Shown: piece by piece, positions 36,301-49,100 of the stretch
Layout of the letters: every line of letters begins with the position of its first letter
How positions within the stretch are numbered: position 1 is the stretch's first letter
Origin: Prinia subflava
Taxonomy: Eukaryota; Chordata; Aves; Passeriformes; Cisticolidae
Length of the DNA: 64,000 nucleotides
Assembly: GCF_021018805.1 (NCBI RefSeq)
Contig: NC_086247.1
Span: forward strand, 124,001-188,000
Direction of reading: 5' to 3'
Program-made: the position numbers and the translations under genes
Notes under the pieces: model-generated
Database searches by the model: none
Seen by the model: only the letters and a program-made list of their open reading frames with translations
Told to the model about the DNA's origin: nothing

Positions 36301-36619
36301 GGGAGAGCTCTCCTGCACTGCTCTCCCCAGGAACCAACACAGCCCACGTGTGTTGGACAGGTCATGCTGGGGTACTGCTCTAGCCCTCAACAGCCTGAAC
36401 AGGAGCACTGTGAGGGGTCTCAGCACTGATCAAGAGGGGATTGCACAGATTTGTGCCCTCAGATTCAAAACACGTGAAGATCTGGCACTCAAGCACAAGG
36501 TGTAGTGGTGAATGTGGTGGTGCTAGGCTGGTGGTTGGTCTTGATGCTCTTACAGGTCTATTGTGACCATAATGATTCTGTGATTCCATTATTTTAAAAC
36601 TGAAATCATGGAAATCTGA

Positions 36620-36880
36620 CCTGATGGGAGCTTGGCTTCTAGTAGGTTTAGATGGGGTACTGAGAGGAAGTTCTCCTCTGTGGGGTGGTGAGGCCTTGGC
36701 ACAGGGTGCCCAGAGAAGCTGTGGCTGCCCCATCCCTGGAAGTGTCCCAGGCCAGATTGGAGAGGGCTTGGAGCAGCCTGGGATAGTGGAAGGTGTCCCT
36801 GCCCGTGGCAGGTGGGATTGGATGGGCTTTGAGGTCCCTTCCCACCCAAAACGTTCCATGATTCTGTAGCTACCACACTC
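36620..36880 (+). mobile_element. CR1 3' end, plus orientation
   Basis: CCCAGAGAAGCTGTGGCTGC, GTGGAAGGTGTCCCTGCCC and TTCCATGATTCTGTAG. Confidence 0.85.
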
Positions 36881-38000
36881 GGCCCCTGGCTACATCCACC
36901 AAGGAGCCAGTGGCCCACTGTGATCACTGCCAGAATGCCAGGAACAGACACTTTACCTGCCCCAAAGGTGCCACGAGCAGAGACAAGGTAACCTGGAGAA
37001 CAGGAACTCCTTCCAGAGTCGCCTCTTTAGCAGTGCAGATCCGTGGGCTCCTTGATCATGGAGGAGAAGGTGGTGAATCTTCCCCTTGACTCCACACTGG
37101 TGACTCATCCCAGCTGCTGCTCCGGGTTTGATCTGTTCAGGCTCTGCATTTGAACATATCAGATTATCTGGCTTAAGTGCAGCTTTGCTTTTGCCCTTTA
37201 TCTGTCTGCTCTGAAGCTGTTTAACGTGATCTGCCTGTTTTCATGCTGTCTCAGTTTCAAGGAGTCCCAGGCACTGACTGGCACTGAGCTGATTTTTTCT
37301 GCAGTGACTGCAGGCTTGGTCACTCAGCTCACTGGTCCCTAACCCATTTCCCACTCCCTGCTCTGCTGACAGAATTGGAAAAGTCTCTTCAGTGGCTGCA
37401 CAAGTCATCCCCCTCTAGTTCTTCACAGTGACTTTTTATTGTAAAGAACTGAGGGGAAATCCCACGTTATTCTAACAAGAAGAACTGACATCTGAATGGA
37501 GCTCTGGGAGTGGGAACAGGAATGTGGTCTTGCACAGTTTCACTGTTAGAAGTTGTTTGCTTTTTTAAAGGAATCTACCTTCAATTAATGGGGCTGATGG
37601 GGAATAATCTGCAAAGAATCAGTGTTATATTTACACAGCAGCCCTGTTTGGGTACCAGGGAATGAAGTTGTTTGTGAGGGTTTGCTGTTTTTTGTTTACC
37701 AGTGTTCAGCTCTCCTGGCCATCCTTTCTTTCTGGGGAAAAACCCAGGAAGGGTCCTTGACCTAGGGAAGGGAGATCCCTGGGATCAGGTCACCTCTGAC
37801 CACGCTGGAGGGTTCCCCACGCGGACAGGAGGGATTCAGAACATCCAGTATGACCTGATTGAGAGGAAATCCAGACCTGCTTGGCTGGTCCCCCACAGGA
37901 ACAAGGATATCCAGAGGCAGAGCTCACCCCTGCACTGGCAGAGCTTCCACCCTCAGCAGTCATGGGACACACGTCTGAATTTCTAGCCCAGACTCAACCC
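36880..38000. other. intergenic sequence, nothing recognised
   Basis: No coding segment or repeat array was seen. Confidence 0.55.
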
Positions 38001-38330
38001 AGTCTGAAAATTCCTTATCAGGGGACGAGGTGCAGACACATCTCTTCTCTGGTCACCAGCAACAGGATGCAGGGAACAGCCTGAGGTCATGTCAGGGGAG
38101 GGCTGGGTTGGGTATTGGAGAAGGGTTCTTCACCCCGAGGGTGGCTGGGCACTGGGATGGGCTCCCCAGAGCAGCGGACACAGCACCACGCCCGAGAGTC
38201 TCAGAGGTGTTCGGACAATTCTCTCTGGCACATGGAGACTGCTGGGGACGGTCCCGTGCGGTGTCAGGAGCTGGACCCGGTGATCCCTGCGGGTCCCTCC
38301 CAGCTCAGCTCTGTGACTCCACCGTTCACA
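38000..38330 (+). mobile_element. CR1-like 3' part, plus orientation
   Basis: GGGTTGGGTATTGGAGAAGG, TTCACCCCGAGGGTGGCTGG and GAGCTGGACCCGGTGATCCC. Confidence 0.75.
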
Positions 38331-38579
38331 CAAACTCTGCTGCAGCGTGTGGAGAGGGCAAAGGGATTCTGCAGGCAGCGGCCCTGCGCGTCCCCTCTGC
38401 GCTCCGCCAAGAGAAACAGCCGCACTGCACGGCGGTCCTGATTCAGAATGTTGGCTTAGGGCTATTGCGGCTACTAAATGAACGAGAATTCGTCACAGCT
38501 GCAGGTCAATGGTTTCTGCAGGCAGAGAACTACACCTTTTCCTCGGCAGCGCGCAGCACCGGCCCCGAGCCGCTCCCGG

Positions 38580-38775
38580 AGCCGTTTCAGTGCCCTCGCT
38601 CCAGGACCTGCTCCAGGATCCGCTCCGGGATCCTGTCCAGGATCCTCTCCCGGGATCCTCTCCCGGGATCCTCTCCACGATCCTCTCCGGGATCCTCTCC
38701 CGGGCTCCGCTCCAGGATCCGCTCCGGGACCCGCTCCGGGATCCGCTCCAGGATCCTCTCCCGGGCTCCGCTCGC
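38580..38775. repeat. 12-13-bp minisatellite GATCCKCTCCCGG
   Basis: About 14 tandem variants of GATCCTCTCCCGG/GATCCGCTCCGG inside the CpG-rich block. Confidence 0.9.
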
Positions 38776-38804
38776 ACCTGCCCGGGCCCGGCCTGGGCCC
38801 GCCC

Positions 38805-38910
38805 GCGCCTCTCACTGCGCGTCACGAGCGCGTCACGAGCGCGTCACTGCGACGTCATCGGGGCGCGTCACCGTCACGTGACCGCATCACCTGACAGGGC
38901 CACGCCCCCG
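38805..38910. promoter_or_regulatory. CRE/E-box cluster, candidate promoter
   Basis: Five GCGTCAC/CGTCAC half-CRE words, an ACGTCAT site at about 38,852, a perfect palindromic GTCACGTGAC E-box at 38,873-38,882 and a CCACGCCCCCGCCCC GC box within 100 bp. The host gene is unknown; FAM83H 5' UTR or an unrecognised plus-strand transcript are options. Confidence 0.45.
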
Positions 38911-38949
38911 CCCCTGCCGCTCCGGGGCCCGCTCCCGGCCCGGGCAGTG

Positions 38950-39375
38950 CCCATCGGTGCCGCCGCTCCGGGGCCCGGCCCGGGCGGTCCCGGCGGTGCC
39001 GCCGCTCCGGGGCCCGGCCCGGGCGGTCCCGGCGGTGCCGCCGCTCCGGGGCCCGGTCCCGGCCCGGGCGGTCCCGGCGGTGCCGCCGCTCCGGGTCCCG
39101 GTCCCGGCCCGGGCGGTCCCGGCAGTGCCGCCGCTCCGGGTCCCGGCCCGGGCAATCCCGGCGGTGCCGCCGCTCCGGGTCCCGCTCCCGGCCCGGGCAA
39201 TCCCGGCGGTGCCGCCGCTCCGGGGCCCGCTCCCGGCCCGGGCGGTCCCGGCGGTGCCGCCGCTCCAGGTCCCGCTCCCGGCCCGGGCGGTCCCGGCGGT
39301 GCCGCCGCTCCGGGGCCCGGCCCGGGCGGTCCCGGCGGTGCCGCCGCTCCGGGTCCCGCTCCCGGCCCGGCGCAT
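38950..39375. repeat. 39/45-bp GC minisatellite
   Basis: About ten units GGTGCCGCCGCTCCGGGGCC plus CGGCCCGGGCGGTCCCGGC, alternating between 39 bp and a 45-bp form with an extra CCGGTC-type hexamer. Near-absence of A on + leaves frames open; frames here are not taken as genes. Confidence 0.95.
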
Positions 39376-39519
39376 CCGCGCCGATCCTGCGTGTCCCGGG
39401 CCGGGGTCCCGGTGCCGGACACGCGGGTTGCTGTTCAGCCGCACGCTGCCGGTGCCCGCTCAGCCCTCCGGCCCCGCCGGGTCCCTCCTCTCCTTCCAGG
39501 GGGCTGCGGCTGTTCCTGA

Positions 39520-41169
39520 CTCATCCCCGGCCCGGCTGACACACCGATGCACCGGGACACCGGGACCTGCAGCCAGCGAGGGGCTTTGCCCCGGGCCCAC
39601 AGATGGGCAAAGCAGACCCGTGTGGCGGCGGCGGTGGCTGCGGCACGGGAGGCCCTGCGGTGCTCCGGCTTTGGCTCTCGGTGCTCCGTGTGTCACCAGT
39701 GGTGACTGCAAGCACAGAATGGAAACCACGCAAACTCTGTCAGCAGAAGTGACAGAGTTAAACCCACGGCTTCGTCTCCTGCGGCTGTTTGTCTCCAGAA
39801 GCGGCTGGTGGCCCCTGGAAACAGCATTCTCCAGCCTCTGGTTATTGCAGCTGATCCAGGGTTTCTCAGAGCTGGTAAATTTCGTAAATTTGTTGTGGTT
39901 TGCAGGTTCCATGATATCCCCTCCTCTCTCAGCAGACTTCTCGAAGAGAGTCCTGCAGTACTCCAGACACCTGCCTGCTGTTATCCATGGAGGGAAATGC
40001 AGGGAAGGAACAACGCCATCCTTCACCCTGCACACCAATACCAGGCAGGATTGACCCCTGAATCCAAGAAAATCTGCCTTTAGCAGGGTCAGAGGGGGTG
40101 GCTGTGCAGGTTCACACCTGGAGGTTGTCTCCACATTTCCACCCCTCCATCTCCCAGAGCACGTCTGTGAATCGCTGCTGCTGCACTTGGCAGTCAGCTG
40201 CAAAAGTGTTTCTTGCAAACCTTTCAACCCAGCCAGCTGTGCTCTGGCCTTTGCCTGTGCCTTGGAGATCTTTGCATTCTCCCTGTATATTGAGCTGGGT
40301 TACTTCTGTTCCTATTTATATAAAAATCACAGAATCATAGCATGGTTGGTGTTGGAAGAGGTCTTCAAAACCATCTAGTTCCAATCCTACATGAATAATC
40401 CCTAAACAAACAATATCCATTGATGACGTTTCTGTGTTTACTTTTGTCTGAAGGGGTAACTACTTCCCATTACTAATCAGGGTTCAGTTGCAGTGGGCAA
40501 ATTATACACACTGAGAAACCTGGTGGTAAACCTGGCCCAAGGAAACCAAGTGGGGAGAGAAGAGGTGCTTTAAATGTGGCTGTGGACAGAGCCTGTGTGA
40601 GGCTGGCAGTTCAGACTCCTGAACCCTCACGCTGTTCCCAGGCTGTTCCTGACGTGCACCAGGCAGAGCCAAGGCCCCTTTGCAGCTGGACCTGTCTCAG
40701 GTGGGAGAATGAGGCTGAGGTCTGGCACCACCCTGGCTCCAGGAAAAGGAAATCCACCCTCTCCTGAGACTCCCTTTCGGTGCCCATCCACTGAACCAGA
40801 CTCAAGAAATCCTGACTGAGCTACAGGAAATGCAGTTGGTTTTTACCAGTCAAACTGTTTAAAAAAACTTTAAACAAAATAGTGTTGGGGGGGGGTTTTG
40901 TTTGTTTTGTTTTTTTTAAACACAGCCAAGTAAGCCAAGAGACTGAAGATCTTGCTGGTATCACTGTGTTTCGTATTGGTTTTTTTCCCCGTCCCTGAAT
41001 ATTGCTACTCTCACAGCTGGCAGTAATTTGGGTGTGCATTAATTTCTCCTCCAAAAGCAGGAACACGAGGAGCATCTTTGCTGGTACAGGCAGTGAGTAA
41101 CAACCACCAGCAAAGTGTTGATACTGAAATTGCAGACCTCACACACAGCAAACCACTGCGACTAAAGGC
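39520..41169. other. intergenic region before SCRIB 3' end
   Basis: No convincing coding segment. A minus CR1 tail lies at about 40,325-40,400, and G9 and T8 homopolymers at about 40,885-40,918. Confidence 0.5.
40325..40400 (-). mobile_element. CR1 tail, minus orientation
   Basis: TCACAGAATCATAGCATGGT, GTTGGAAGAGGTCTTCAAA and CATCTAGTTCCAATCCTACA. Confidence 0.65.
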
Positions 41170-43175
41170 TCTAAAATGTAAAGTAAACTTTATTATCCTT
41201 GAACCACAAAATAGATTTCTTTGGTTGTACAAATTTCACTAGTTACAGTCTTGATGAGCTAATTTTCCCTCAGAGTCTCTTGGGAGAGAATGGGAGAGAA
41301 TCCAGAGCCTGGCACCAGGTACCGCACAGGGAAAGGAGAGAAGAATCACAAGTTAGTCACCAAAACCCAGCCAGGATTGTTTCCCAAACTGCTGTTGTTA
41401 AAAAGCAAATGCTAAAATTAGATTTAAAAAGGAAAACCTCAAATTGCTGATGATGGAAGCAGCTGCAGCTGCAGTGTGAGATTATCAGAGTTCCCCCTTC
41501 ACAAGTCTGTAAAATCAAAACATACAGAGTCAGTTAAAATGATCCGCTGGATTTTGGCATGAAAGGAGAGGTTCAACTAAAAAACTGCACCCAGAAAACT
41601 GCATCCAGCTCTTTCCTTCAGCAAATGTACAAGCAGATGTGCCTGTCACTGCCCAGCCTCGGTGAGGCTCAAGGTCCAACCCTGGTCTTACTGGGGAGTC
41701 AGAGAGCACCAATGGACAGGGAACGGGACTGTGCCGAGCTCGGACCTTCCTCAGGGCGAGAGGCAGTGAAAAAACCAGAAAAGGATTGTTTCCTCTCCCC
41801 AGTGGCAGCAGAGGCTGATGGCAGAGTCGGGAGCAGCAGCTGTGACCTCCACATCGGCAGAGCTCACACGATAGGAACCTGCTCACAGCCCTTGTTCCAC
41901 GTGTGGAAACCAGGACCCAACACCCCCACTCATTTCTCATTTTCCTTTTTCCCTCTTGCGTGGACAAACGTGCCTTTTCCCTGTCCTCTGTGGAAAGGGG
42001 CTGGCAAAGTGGAACTGTGTAGTTATTGCAAGGCACAGGCCAGCCCCACCCAGCTCTGTGTGCTCCTGGTGCTCCCTGCCGGGCACCCCGGGGTGTCCCG
42101 CTCACCCCACACCAGCGTGGGCACCGTGGGCTCCCCACCAGCACCTCCCACGTGTGAGATCCTCGAACTCCCACCCTGACCCAGCCACGTTCTACCCATC
42201 CCCACTGCTGAACTCTACCCACCTAAGGTTCCTGCTGTCACACCTCCCACCTCTGCCACCGTGTCCTACCCCCGCTGTCCTGCCCCCACTGCTGTCACAC
42301 ACCCCCTGCACCCTGCCGTGGCTGCTGGCTCCGTGCCACTCCTGCCCCAGGGACCAGTCCAGCCCCAGTTCCACAGGAGACACAGCCCCAGTTCCACAGG
42401 AGACACAACTCCTCCCCTCGTGTGCTCGTGGGACAGCTCACCCCGTGTGTGACAAAGGGGACGTGGCCACCCTGTGAGGGACCCGTCCCAGGACAGTGCA
42501 AAGGCCCAGCAGGAGCGTGTCCCACCAGGGCAGAGGCAGGTGGCAGAGAGCTGGCTCTGTTTCCCTTGAGCACAGAGTGTCAGTAGTAGAGGGAGGCACT
42601 TTGCTGGAATTCTGGTGGGTTTTTTCCTTTTGTTTTCTTCTTTTTGCCTCCAAGCTTCCCGTTCCCAAACACTCCCAAAGGGAAGTGAGGTGACACAGTG
42701 CAGGAGGTGGGAGGAGATGCTTTTTGGCAAAAGACTGGAAATTAAATAGGAGTAAAGGCAGGCTGGACCTTCCTCCTGATTCCCACCAGAGGAGAAGCTC
42801 CTTTTAACCACTACAAAACCCAAGTTGAGGCAGTAACAGCTGGAGCCCAACACACTGTCACACTCCTACATTCTCCCTGTCCTACCCTTCCCCACACACA
42901 ATATTTACAGGCTAACAAGCTGCCCACTGTCCTGGCCACACTTCCTCTCCACCTGCCAGCAGTCAGTCCAGTGTTGTCCCAGTTTTGGGATGTGCCCCAG
43001 TGCGCCGCTGGATGAGAAACGAGGGCGGTTCACGGCCTCAGAGGAGTCAGTCGGCCTCAGAGCTCACGGGAAGCTCAGGTCCCACCCAGAGTCTGCAGCC
43101 TGGTGCTGTCCCTGGAGCACAGGAAGCTCGGGAGGGCTGTGCCAGGCCAGTCCATGCCCAGGTGTGCCAGGTCAC
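41170..43175 (-). other. SCRIB: inferred SCRIB 3' UTR
   Basis: About 2 kb from the stop codon to just past the first minus-strand AATAAA seen (41189-41194). No CR1 copy was seen inside it, unlike the flanks. Confidence 0.5.
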
Positions 43176-46100
43176 CTATGTGGGGACAGCGGTCTCCAGG
43201 CTGCGCCGGCTGTGCCGGAGCTTGCGCTTGCTGCTGTACAGGGCCATGTCCTCCAGGGCTGAGGGGGCTGGTGCTGAGGGGTCCCGTGTTCCCAGGGCGT
43301 CCTCTTCCTCTGGCTGCCCATCCTGCTCCCGGGGAACTGCAACGACAGGACACGTTCAGCTCTGGAGACAAAGCACTGGGTTGAGGAGTTAGGTCAGATG
43401 CTGAGAAGAAATCCTTCCCTGTGGAGATGGCGAGGCCCTAGCACAGGCTGCCCAGAGGAGCTGTGGCTTGCAGCAACCTGCTCTGATGGAAGGGGTCCCT
43501 GCTCAGGGCAGGGGGAGGACTGGGGGTCTGTAAAGTCCCTGCGCAGCCAAACCCTTCTGTGATTCTGGCAGCACACAGGTGGCACAGTCAGTGCAGATGT
43601 TAAGGCTACCACAGGATGACAGAATGGTGTGTGCAGGAAAAGAACCTTAAAGCTCTTCTCATTCCACCCCCGACACAGGCAGGGACACCTTCTGCTAGAT
43701 CAGGTTGCTCCAAGCCCTGGCCAACCTGGCCTTGAACACTTTCAGGGAGTGTTCCAGGGTATTCCCAGGCACTGGGACAGAATTCCCAGATTTGGGACAG
43801 CACTGGTCTCAGTCACTCACAGAAACCCTGTGCCCAGAACCTCCTGGTGACCTGCAGGGACCACTCTGGATCCTGGGAAGGAAGTGCCACGTGTGAGAAG
43901 ACACCTGCCTGTAACACCCATCGTTCATTGAACACGCCTGGAAGTGCCAAGCTGTGTGAAAAATCCAGTGTCCTAAAATGGATGGATCACCCTGCCTCGG
44001 GTCTGCAGGGGGCTGAGGGGTCCCTCTGCCAGGGAGGAGCAGCTTTGGTCACTGGCCCAGCTGGTCAGGAGGGCTTTAAACTTTTGGGCACGGTGGGACA
44101 GCTCCTGTGCCTGAGGTGCTGGAATGGGAGGATCCCGACCCTTAGGGAAGGACAGGAGCAGTGAGGTGAGAGCCGCCCTCTGTGCCCAGCTGGAGGCAGG
44201 GAGCTGCCCCTGAGAGGCCTGAGGAGCTGGCAGAGCTCCCAGTCAGGACTGCAGGGACAGTGACACTCCTGAGCAGGAGCATTGAGGGGATGAGATCTCC
44301 AGAGACAGATGGGAGCAGCCTCACGTTCACAAGCCTTGGGCCTTGGGGCAGGGGCCTGGGGAATTCAGCCACCCCAGTGTCTGCTGGAAGGACAGCCCAG
44401 GAGGGCACAGGCAATCCGTGAGCTTCCAGTGCAAATGGGCTCCTGGGAAACCTCTCTAAAGCCTTTGGATGCTGCAGAGAACCTCAAATAGAGAAATCCA
44501 TGAAGATCTGTCAGTGGAAAGGCTCAGCCTGCTGGGCTGTGCCCTGTGTCCCCCTGCTCCAGACGCAGCCCTCTGGCAGTGGAAGCCATTCCCCCTCTCC
44601 TGTCACTCCAGCCCCATGGAAAAAGCCCCTCTCCAGCTTTGCAGCCCCTTCAGGCTCCCCAGAGCCTTCTCTCCTGCAGGCTGAACACTCCCAGCCCTCC
44701 AGAGCACGCTGGGGTTTGGGGGCAGGTGACTGATCCTCAGGCAAGGCACACAGGTATAAAAGCAATATAGGGGCACAGGAAGATAAAAACTCAGCCTGGG
44801 TGGGGGAGGAAATCCCTGGCTCAGAGAGGAGTCAGTTCTTTTACCCCTCTTAGGCCAAAGGAGCCCCAAACATGCAGGTTTAGTGACCCCCACACAGCAC
44901 ACGAAGCTTCAAAAACATCTGGATTTGGATTGTACCCTGGGAAAAGCTCTACTGAAAACAAGGGGGCAGCTTTGCTGGGTGAAAAAGTAATTTACACCAC
45001 AGGACAAGGGCAGGAAGGGGCTGCCACAGGAGCCAGCAGCCAGGACTCAAACCTGGGTCAGCATCGTGCAGCTGAGGAGGAGGAGGAGTGATGAAGGCTG
45101 CAGCAGGAGAGGCTGCTGATGCTGCCAAGCTGTATCAGGGAGTCAAATGAAGCTCAGTTACAACAAAGTGCATCATGTTCCACACAGCTGAGGGGTAAAA
45201 TGACGTGGAAGGGGCAATTTACTGCAGATATGAATAGATTCAAGAAAGGAAGAACTCTGAAATCAAAGCTCTGTCTTGGAAAGTGCAAACCCACTGGTGG
45301 CTGCAGCCTGGAGCAATCCTGGAAGGAACTGCTGTGTGCATTTCTTCTTTTGTGTCCTTTCCTGCAGTCCCAGTGGCTCCCATCACACCCCAGATCAGCC
45401 AGAACCCTGTGCTGACTCATTTTTACACCACTGGATAAAGCTCAATAGAAGGAATAGAATCCTGACTGCATAAAAGAAATGCACCATCCTTGAATGAGAT
45501 GATGGTTCTATAGGCACTGGCAGGGATTTATTTCTGTGTACACTGGCAACTTCCCAGCAATGCCATCTCACTTTGAGGTTTAGGTATTGGAAAAGATGGG
45601 AGAACACAATTCAGAATTCCTCCCCTCCTGCACAAACTGCAGGCAGTCCTGGTCCCTCTCTACCCCTATGAAATAAAAAAGGTCCAGATGAGTGTGGGCA
45701 TTATTCCCACCAAGAGGAACCAGGATTTGCCAGCCTGGAAAGAAGGGAACTGCTGGACTGGCACAGACAGAGCAAGTGAGACACAGTCACTCACTGCATC
45801 CCAGAAGACACAAGAGAGTCATCAAGAAACAATTAAAGTAAATAAAATTGTGAAACGTGATATCACAACACTCCATGGAAGATTAAAAAAATCTGGACAG
45901 TTTTACAGAGGCTCATTTCATTGCTGATGCAGATACAACACCTCGTTCAAGACATGCCTACACAATAGGTGAGCCCAGAAAATTGAGAAAATTCATCTCT
46001 ACAAGCTCATTTTCCCCGTTTCTTATGGTCTTTCCCTAAGAACCAATTTCTAGGCAAACGGGACCCTGGTGTGTCCTGAACCAGGACAAGCCTCCCATCC

Positions 46101-49100
46101 TGAGAGGAAACAGGAAGGAAATCCTGGAGGAAAGCACAGCCACTGCCACTGCTATGAATCCAGAGACTCCAGTTCTGTGAAACGCTGGCATTTTGGTGGG
46201 AAAGAACCTGTGAAATGCAGGTCTGGAGAAGAAAAGGATGGATGCAAGTCTTTGGAGTAGTGATGTGGCTAAAAGGGCTGGACAGGGATCAGTTAGAGCC
46301 ACAAGAGGGCAAGAGAACACCTTTGGTTCCTCTGAGAGTGGGAGCTGCAAAGTTCATTAGCCAGCAGCAATTAGGCAGGTGCAGGATGAGGAGGCAGCTG
46401 CTGTTCCTGTGGAAGCTGCTGCCAACACCAGACAGCCCAGGTGGGACAAAAGCAGCTTCCCACAGCCCAGTGCAGGTTTCCAGCAACAGGAGCAACACAA
46501 ATTCATCAGGGGGATTTCTGCAGCCTGAGGGTGACAGGATTGGGAAGGAAAGGTCCCCAGGTGACCTGGAAAAGTTACACCATAACACGGTGACACACTG
46601 CTTGGTTCCACCCCAAAAATGCTGCTCTGCACTTCAGAAACTCCACAGCCTCATGGAAACCCTGCAATAAGGTTTTTAAATATATTTAAGAGATGATGAC
46701 CATGAAGTCAGACCAGAGAATGGGAGGAACTGTTTCTGCATGGACAAGAGGACGAGGGTGTGCTGGGAGGGGTGAGATGCCAACACTTTCCTGCAGCTGG
46801 ATTTTCTGAGTTCTTGATATAATGGTCTGCTAGCACAAAGTTTAAGAACTGTTGTAATTCCATGATCCAGGACAATTCTGAGGATGTTGGCTGCAATGCT
46901 GCACTGCCTGGGAGGGTGAGATGGATTGGGGGGCTCCAAGAAAGCCAGGAGGGTTTGGTCCCATGCCAGGAGAGCTTACACCTCACCTGCCACCCTGTCC
47001 AGATGATGTGGGACAAAATCTGCTTCTTTTTTCTGTGCCTCACACACGCCACGGGTGATTTAAGCATTACTTTGGGTCGATTACCTGCTCACTGAGCACC
47101 ACATTCTTTTCTTTCTGGCTTTCATCCCATTTGAGGGCCCAACAGACAGTGACAGGCACCAGTGAGGTCTGAGTGCCCTGAGCAGCAGCTGGAACCTCCC
47201 AGACCTTCTCTGACCTCAGTTCTGTGCTCTGAACTGAACAAACAACCTCAAGGGAACAACCCAGAGCTTAGAGCATGAAGAGGGATGAAGAACAGATACA
47301 ACCTCAAGGGAACAACCCAGAGCTTAGAGGATGACTCTGAGGGATGAAGAACAGCTACAACCTCAAGGGAATAACCCAGAGGTTAGAGGATGAAGAGGGA
47401 TGAAGAACAGATACAACCTCAGGAGATGACTGAGGGATGAAGAACAGCTACAACCTCAAGAGAATAATCCAGAGCTTAGAGGATGAAGAGGGATGAAGAA
47501 CAGCTACAACCTCAAGAGAACAACCCAGAGCTTAGAGGATGACTCTGAGGGATGAAGAACAGATACTGTTGCCAGGAGAGTAAGTTTCTGTTGAGTTCCA
47601 GGCAGAACCTCTTTCTGGAAACAGCTCAGCCCTGGGTCAGCTGTCTGGGATGCTGCCTGTACTCAGAGGAATTTATCAAGATAAAAGGAACTGGTTTTTT
47701 GGTTTTTTTTTTCCAAATAAAGGGGTGAAACATGCAAAATGGGTAGAAGCCAACCAGCACCTAATGTCAGAGGCAACAAGAGTGTTCCTACAGATCCAGA
47801 TGCAGAATCCAATTCCTGCTGACTGAGAGGGCCACGCCACAGATCTGTGAGTGTACTGGAGCATCAGCTGCTCTGAGTCTGCACCAGGGTGAATTTACCT
47901 GCCTGATTCCCTGTTCCAGCAAAAGGGGCACAAGGCAGCCCCTGAACGATGGACATCATGCACCTGCAGCAGGTGACAGAGGCCAAAACCTCCCTGCCAC
48001 GTCCCACTGCCACTCTGCTCCAGGACACAAAACTGGAGAACACCAGGCATGCTCGTAACACTCCACACTGGGGAAATTAGTCACCATTGAGGCACAATGC
48101 AAATATCCTACCCAAAATGAACGTGGTGAGCACGGAGTTTTCATTCTAGAACAGACAAAACACGACACTGCCTCAAGCAGCAGAAGGTGAAATCCTCAGG
48201 GTGGTTCCACAAGCCCAGGGGAACCCTCTGGAGCCACGGCAGCAGCACAGCCACGACTCCCCTGCCTGGGCTTACCTGAGTTGCTCCGGTCATCGACGTA
48301 TCTGAGGTCATCAGCTGCATCAGGAGACTGCAAGGGAACAGAAATGGGATCATTCACACCTTTAATACCTGTGCCCAGCAGTTCCCCAGCTCCCCCTTCC
48401 TGCCCCTACAGAGAACCTGCTGCCCCACAGGCGCTGCCAAGAGACTCCAGCAGGGACCCCCGTGCCTGAGTCAGGCCCCCACTGCCCGGCCTGCGTGCAG
48501 GAAGGAGGGGAGGTAACACCAGAGGCAGTGTAAAGAGTGAAGGAAAAGGCTTTAAGCTGAGAGAGGGGAGATTTGTGTTGGATATGAGAGAGAAAATCTT
48601 CCCCTGTGAGTGGCGAGGCCCTGGCACAGGTGCCCAGAGCAGCTGTGGGTGCCCCTGTGTCCCTGGCAGTGGCCAAGGCCAGGCTGGACAGGGCTGGGAG
48701 CAGCCTGGGATGGTGGAAGGTGTCCCTGCCATGGCAGGGGGTGGAATGGGATGAGCTTCAAGGTCCCTTCCAACACAAACCATCCCAGGATTCTATGAAC
48801 TACTGCCCTGCCCACAGACACTGCCTGAGCATTTGGAGGTGCAGCTCCTTTGGAAGCACCTTCTCAGCTCTGTGGAGCCTCAGGGCTGCAGCTGGGGAAA
48901 CTGGGGTGCTCTGGAGCTCAAGGGGCTCAAGCAGCTCGTCCCCCAAACCGCCTGGAGCAGAACCTGGAGAGGGGCACATCCCCAAGCAAGGCACTCCAAG
49001 AAAATGAGGGATGAATTCCAGGAGAGCAGAGCAATACCACAGGGGACAGGTGCCAGAGAAGAACAGACACCAAAGAAAGTCAAACTGCCTGAGAATCCTC

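Larger units (their letters stand above)
38540..39520. promoter_or_regulatory. second CpG-rich island
   Basis: About 1 kb, very rich in G, C and CpG. Roughly 60% of it is made of two minisatellites, so the island may be repeat-derived rather than a promoter, apart from the CRE/E-box core. Confidence 0.4.

Noticed and set aside
35380..36429. Frames of 276-348 codons at the purine-rich array
   Set aside because: Produced by the T-poor repeat. No start context, splice pattern or known domain.
38509..40054. Pro/Gly/Ala-repeat frames of 336 and 365 codons on + and 182-185 codons on -
   Set aside because: They run through the A-poor GC minisatellite; frames are open in several registers at once, which argues against coding.
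39460..40227. 255-codon frame on the minus strand
   Set aside because: No domain or family resemblance, no supporting splice structure, and it overlaps GC-rich island sequence at one end.
43176..43200. SCRIB C-terminus ETAVPT as a PDZ-binding motif
   Set aside because: The last residue is Thr, not a hydrophobic residue, so it does not fit a class I PDZ ligand.
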